The notes below the pieces were generated by a model. That model saw nothing but the letters and a program-made list of their open reading frames with translations, did no database searches and had not been told where the DNA came from. A program made the translations under genes and the position numbers. A DNA stretch of 64,000 bases, from assembly GCF_018812025.1 (NCBI RefSeq), contig NC_063045.1:55080457-55144456 (forward strand), in the 5' to 3' direction. Positions 63,441-64,000 of this stretch are shown here, piece by piece (within the stretch, counting starts at the first letter, position 1; each line of letters begins with the position of its first letter). The stretch comes from Megalobrama amblycephala (taxonomy: Eukaryota; Chordata; Actinopteri; Cypriniformes; Xenocyprididae).

Positions 63441-63905
63441 TGTTACGGTATATAGGAGACAGACACAGAGATGTAACAGGTAATGGCTGTTTATTTGACC
63501 ACAGTAGAGCAGATGAACACACACAGGTGAGTGAACTGGTTGTAGATAGGTTTGAGCAGGTAGAATGAGGTATAGTTACTGTCCTTTCTTTTGCAGGTAG
63601 ATACACGCTGGAGCTTGGAGATCGCTGGAGAACTTGGGAGCTGACTGGAACACACCCACACAGCAGACGAGGCACACAGAGGGAAGGGGACACGCTGGAG
63701 ACAGGTGAGTATACGAAGTGGAGTCCTTGAGGTAAGCATAACAATGAGTATATGCGAACGAGACCGGACATGGAGTGCTGTGTGCGTGTGTGCTTTATAG
63801 TGCTGCTGATGAGTGGAGTGATGAGGTGCAGGTGGCGGTGATCAGTACTCTGGGGATGGCGTGCGCTGTGATTGGTGGAGGTTGGAACCTGACGTGTCTG
63901 TGACA
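63441..63905 (-). mobile_element. 3' LTR of a minus-strand gypsy-like element
   Basis: 465 bp with ends TGTTACGG and CTGTGACA on the plus strand, TG...CA in both directions. Immediately to the right, the minus strand reads GGAGGGGGGGTAC before the LTR, which is what a polypurine tract next to a 3' LTR looks like. AATAAA-type signal near 63491 (minus strand). Confidence 0.75.
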
Positions 63906-64000
63906 GTACCCCCCCTCCACGGCCCGCTCCAGAGGGCCGAGGACCCCGACGCCGTGGTGGTCGTCCTCTTCCCCGCGGTGCCGGTTTCTCAGGGTGACTG
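63906..64000 (-). mobile_element. Internal end of a gypsy-like element, cut by the window
   Basis: GC-rich sequence beginning with the polypurine tract complement and containing CGAGGACCCCGACGCCG. It probably continues into the pol region beyond the window edge. Confidence 0.5.

Overview
The window looks like teleost fish genomic DNA, most likely a cyprinid or close relative. It is AT-rich, dense in hAT, PIF/Harbinger-like and Tc1 DNA transposons, LINE, Ty3/gypsy and tyrosine-recombinase retroelements, and its only host genes are intronless class A GPCRs of the fish trace amine-associated receptor (TAAR) family. No rRNA, tRNA, CRISPR array or prokaryotic feature was seen.

Host genes: six full-length single-exon TAAR genes remain. 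Four are on the minus strand (A 8553-9566, B 19179-20192, C 36698-37711, D 49740-50741) and two on the plus strand (E 56030-57040, F 59535-60545). All six lack the classical amine-binding Asp at 3.32 (Met or Val instead) and carry an Asp at 5.42. This is the signature of the large teleost TAAR clade with non-classical amine recognition. Two further copies are split by solo LTRs (21405-22963 and 38922-40226). Three shorter remnants lie at 7418-7828, 10075-10285 and 13785-13868. Every copy with an intact 5' end has the same short upstream module: AT-rich homeodomain-like sites, a GAGTGGGCGG box, a TATAAAT box and a small inverted repeat just before the ATG. Flanking blocks are also shared between copies, so the array grew by duplication of gene plus flanks.

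Layout: 1-7.3 kb, small DNA transposons around a block normally found 3' of a plus-strand TAAR. 7.4-11.2 kb, scrambled remnant, gene A and remnant. 11.2-18.1 kb, non-autonomous transposons, a gypsy integrase fragment fused to a TAAR scrap, a hAT-like element and a dead Tc1. 19.1-23.1 kb, gene B and the first LTR-split pseudogene. 23.3-31.5 kb, repeats with no host gene. 31.6-35.9 kb, a dead LINE joined to a dead gypsy pol. 36.7-40.8 kb, gene C and the second LTR-split pseudogene. 41.2-48.4 kb, a gypsy LTR/gag fragment and a complete Ngaro-type tyrosine-recombinase retrotransposon. 49.7-55.1 kb, gene D, a solo LTR and a dead Tc1. 55.3-61.2 kb, a solo LTR, genes E and F. 61.2-64 kb, nested hAT elements and the end of another gypsy element.

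Functionally this is an olfactory receptor array: each intact gene should encode a seven-helix receptor signalling through a G protein in sensory neurons, with one receptor per neuron expected from family knowledge. The standout mobile element is the Ngaro-type retrotransposon (42288-48435). It keeps three open reading frames and its A1-coding-B1-A2-B2 split direct repeats at about 97-98% identity.
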